Positions 61,899 through 64,000 of a DNA stretch of 64,000 nucleotides are shown here, piece after piece. This DNA is from Brevundimonas sp. EYE_349. GTDB lineage: Bacteria; Pseudomonadota; Alphaproteobacteria; Caulobacterales; Caulobacteraceae. The position numbers and the translations under genes are program-made. Numbering within the stretch: position 1 is the stretch's first letter; each line of letters begins with the position of its first letter. The stretch covers positions 659,106 through 723,105 of the forward strand of contig NZ_JAHXPB010000001.1 in the NCBI RefSeq assembly GCF_023147505.1, given 5' to 3'. The notes beneath the pieces were generated by a model. It did not search any database and had not been told where the DNA came from. It worked only from the letters and a program-made list of their open reading frames with translations.

Positions 61899-63494
61899 TC
61901 AGTGGACCGCGCCGAACGACGTCCCGTCCCAGAAGGCGCAGTGGTGACGTTCGAAGAAGTCGTGGTCCATCCGGTCGCTTTCGGGCGCGAACACCCGCAC
62001 CGGCCCCGCCCCCTCGACGCGGGGCCATTCGGCGCCAAAGCCCGGCGCGCCGAACGCCGCCCAAAGGCGCTGCATCCGGTCCGACAGCGCCTTCTGCTGC
62101 GGGGTGAACCGCTTCACATCCGCGAAGACCCAGCTGGTCCCGAAGACATAGGCCAACTCGCTGGCGTGATAGGCGCCCAGGTCCAGCCCCACGATCCAGG
62201 CCGGCAGAATGAACGGCGCCTGGCGATCCGCGAACTCATAGCCCCAGACCGGCACATGGGCCGACAACACGCGCCGCAGGGCTTGGGACGGACAGGCGAA
62301 CCTCTGGTCGGTGAAGTTCGCAGCGATGGCGTAGGCGGGCCCGTCCTCTCCGACAGGATAGCGCTCCAGCACCCGCGGGCCCTCGTCGCCATACATCCAC
62401 ATCGTCTCCTTCCTATACCGATCCATCGTCTTGACCTCGTTGGCGAACAGCCGGCCTTCGTCCAGATTGGCGCCGACCAGCACCGGGACCTGGGTGAACC
62501 GCCCCTCGCGCAGCGCGTCCGCCGGGCTTTCCGGCACGGTCGCGTCCGTATGCACCGGCCCCCACGACCCCGGCCCGTTGATCCCCGCCCTCAGCGACGC
62601 CGCCCGCGACAGCCGCCACGCCGGAAGAGCCTTCAAACAGGCGATCTGATCCCCTTCGTCGCACCCCAGCCGTTCGGCGAACATCGGCCCCGACTGGGCG
62701 GCGTCCTGCGCGCTGATCAGGGATGACGGCTCCAGACAGCCGCCGCTCTGCATGATGACCCGCTGATACAGCCCCTCCGACCCCGGCGACGCCATCAGAT
62801 AACAGGCCGTCCAGGCCCCCGCGCTCTCCGCGAACAGGGTGACATTGGCGGGATCGCCGCCGAAGGCCGCGATATTGCGATTCACCCATTTCAGCGCCGC
62901 CTGCTGGTCCATCAGGCCGAAATTGCCGCCGAAACCCTCGCCGGTCGCCTCAAACCCCGGATGGGCCAGCCAGCCCAGGGCGCCCAGCCGATAGTTCATC
63001 GTCACCACCACCCGCCCCTGATCGCGGGCCAGCTTCGAAGGGTCGTAGTTGGCGCCTGCCCCCACGGTGAAGGCGCCGCCGGGGATATAGACCATCACCG
63101 GTCGGGCCTCTTCCGGCTGACCGGCCGGTGCGTAGATATTCAGATAAAGACAATCCTCGGACCCGACCACGATCCCTCCGCCACCGCCCAGAATGGCGCG
63201 CCGCCCGATGGCCTGGGTGCAGTCCGACCCGATCCGCGTCGCATCGCGCACGCCGGCCCATGGCTGGACAGGCTGCGGCGCGCGCCAGCGTCCGTCGCCC
63301 ACCGGCGGCGCGGCGAACGGCACGCCCAGGAACGCCCGCGTTCCATCCCCCTCGACCCCGCGCACCGCCCCGTCCTCCGTCGACGCCAGCACCGTCTTCC
63401 CATCGCTGGCGAACCGGACATGATCGACTTTGCCCGGATGGGTGGCGCAGGCGGTCAGCGCGATCAGGCACGCAAGCAGGGGTATCAGGCGCAT
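61899..63494 (-). CDS. Carboxylesterase type B lipoprotein
   Basis: A 531-residue lipoprotein (lipobox LTAC, Cys16) of the carboxylesterase/alpha-beta hydrolase family. It has EDCLYLNIY (type-B signature 2) at about 113-121, IPGGAF for the oxyanion hole, and the nucleophile elbow at 221-226, FAESAG, with Ser224. The usual first glycine of G-x-S-x-G is Ala. The acid and His lie in the C-terminal half. Substrates of this family are esters or lipids; the exact one is unknown. The start is the ATG of the signal peptide; an upstream open frame is not signal-like. Confidence 0.9.
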   Translation of the reverse strand: MRLIPLLACLIALTACATHPGKVDHVRFASDGKTVLASTEDGAVRGVEGDGTRAFLGVPFAAPPVGDGRWRAPQPVQPWAGVRDATRIGSDCTQAIGRRAILGGGGGIVVGSEDCLYLNIYAPAGQPEEARPVMVYIPGGAFTVGAGANYDPSKLARDQGRVVVTMNYRLGALGWLAHPGFEATGEGFGGNFGLMDQQAALKWVNRNIAAFGGDPANVTLFAESAGAWTACYLMASPGSEGLYQRVIMQSGGCLEPSSLISAQDAAQSGPMFAERLGCDEGDQIACLKALPAWRLSRAASLRAGINGPGSWGPVHTDATVPESPADALREGRFTQVPVLVGANLDEGRLFANEVKTMDRYRKETMWMYGDEGPRVLERYPVGEDGPAYAIAANFTDQRFACPSQALRRVLSAHVPVWGYEFADRQAPFILPAWIVGLDLGAYHASELAYVFGTSWVFADVKRFTPQQKALSDRMQRLWAAFGAPGFGAEWPRVEGAGPVRVFAPESDRMDHDFFERHHCAFWDGTSFGAVH

Positions 63495-63581
63495 CGGGAA
63501 CCTTGGCTGTTCGGCAGTCCACCCGAACGCCTGAACACGCAACCCGTTGCGGACCGGCGCTATGTCTCGCCGCAAAGCAAA

Positions 63582-63611
63582 AGCGGCCCCCGGATCGCTC
63601 CGGGGGCCGCT
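63582..63611 (-). terminator. Intrinsic terminator of tuf
   Basis: On the minus strand, AGCGGCCCCCGGA-GCGA-TCCGGGGGCCGCT forms a perfect 13-bp stem with a GCGA loop, followed by TTTGCTTT. It is 44 bp after the tuf stop. Confidence 0.93.
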
Positions 63612-63655
63612 CTGTACGCTACTCGGTCAGCCGGTGGGCTGGGTCGTGTCGTCGA

Positions 63656-64000
<345 letters not shown>

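Overview
The window is GC-rich, gene-dense DNA from the chromosome of an alphaproteobacterium, most probably a member of the Caulobacteraceae (Brevundimonas or a close relative). The basis is codon use, an RNase E ending in a GWW-R-R tail of the kind known in Caulobacter, an endonuclease-type MutL, Xer, AccA, BolA and Atm1-type neighbours of alphaproteobacterial character, and the complete S10-spc-alpha ribosomal protein cluster. The genus is an inference. I see no tRNA or rRNA gene, CRISPR array, insertion sequence or prophage.

Layout. 1-2.7 kb: a secreted ClpP-fold protein, a small membrane protein and an HtrA/Do-type lipoprotein protease whose last 148 bp are duplicated downstream. 2.8-16.4 kb: mismatch repair (mutL), a small tyrosine phosphatase, rsmD, a GFA-type protein, a pseudouridine synthase and tadA with overlapping head-to-head starts, an MliC-like lipoprotein, a nitronate monooxygenase, the aroK-aroB-GNAT operon diverging from xerD, accA, and a single-domain response regulator coupled to a small helical partner. 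16.4-28.3 kb: an Atm1-type ABC exporter, threonine aldolase-mscS, an ATP-dependent DNA ligase, an RcnB-like protein, a hybrid histidine kinase, bolA diverging from a J-domain protein, an SDR enzyme and an AMIN-type cell wall amidase. 28.3-40.7 kb: rne behind a 455-bp intergenic region, an M48 protease, a DsbA-like oxidoreductase, a CDP-alcohol phosphatidyltransferase-like protein, a TPR protein, an NPP-type phosphodiesterase, an ABC-2 exporter pair, a LysR regulator and a GNAT enzyme.

40.8-55.9 kb holds one minus-strand ribosomal superoperon: rpsJ, rplC, rplD, rplW, rplB, rpsS, rplV, rpsC, rplP, rpmC, rpsQ, rplN, rplX, rplE, rpsN, rpsH, rplF, rplR, rpsE, rpmD, rplO, secY, adk, a TonB-like gene, rpsM, rpsK, rpoA, rplQ. 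Most genes are a few bases apart or share TGATG junctions. Gaps with strong hairpins occur after rpmD, rplO, the TonB-like gene and rpoA, so the cluster may be read as several sub-units.

55.9-64 kb: a 679-bp region with two perfect palindromes, a small outer-membrane beta-barrel protein, a GIN-domain repeat protein, a JmjC/cupin-like protein with a CelD-type GNAT protein, a 53-residue hydrophilic protein, an L,D-transpeptidase lipoprotein, a carboxylesterase lipoprotein and the 3' end of tuf. Because tuf lies in the same orientation as rpsJ, and tuf-rpsJ adjacency is common in bacteria, this 7.8-kb block looks like an envelope-gene insertion at the str-S10 junction.

No defence or other clearly new system is obvious. 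The most interesting points are the duplicated 3' end of the degP-like gene, the 7.8-kb interruption between tuf and rpsJ, the TonB-like gene inside the ribosomal cluster, the paired palindromes upstream of the outer-membrane gene, and a shared GCGA-tetraloop core in three separate terminators.
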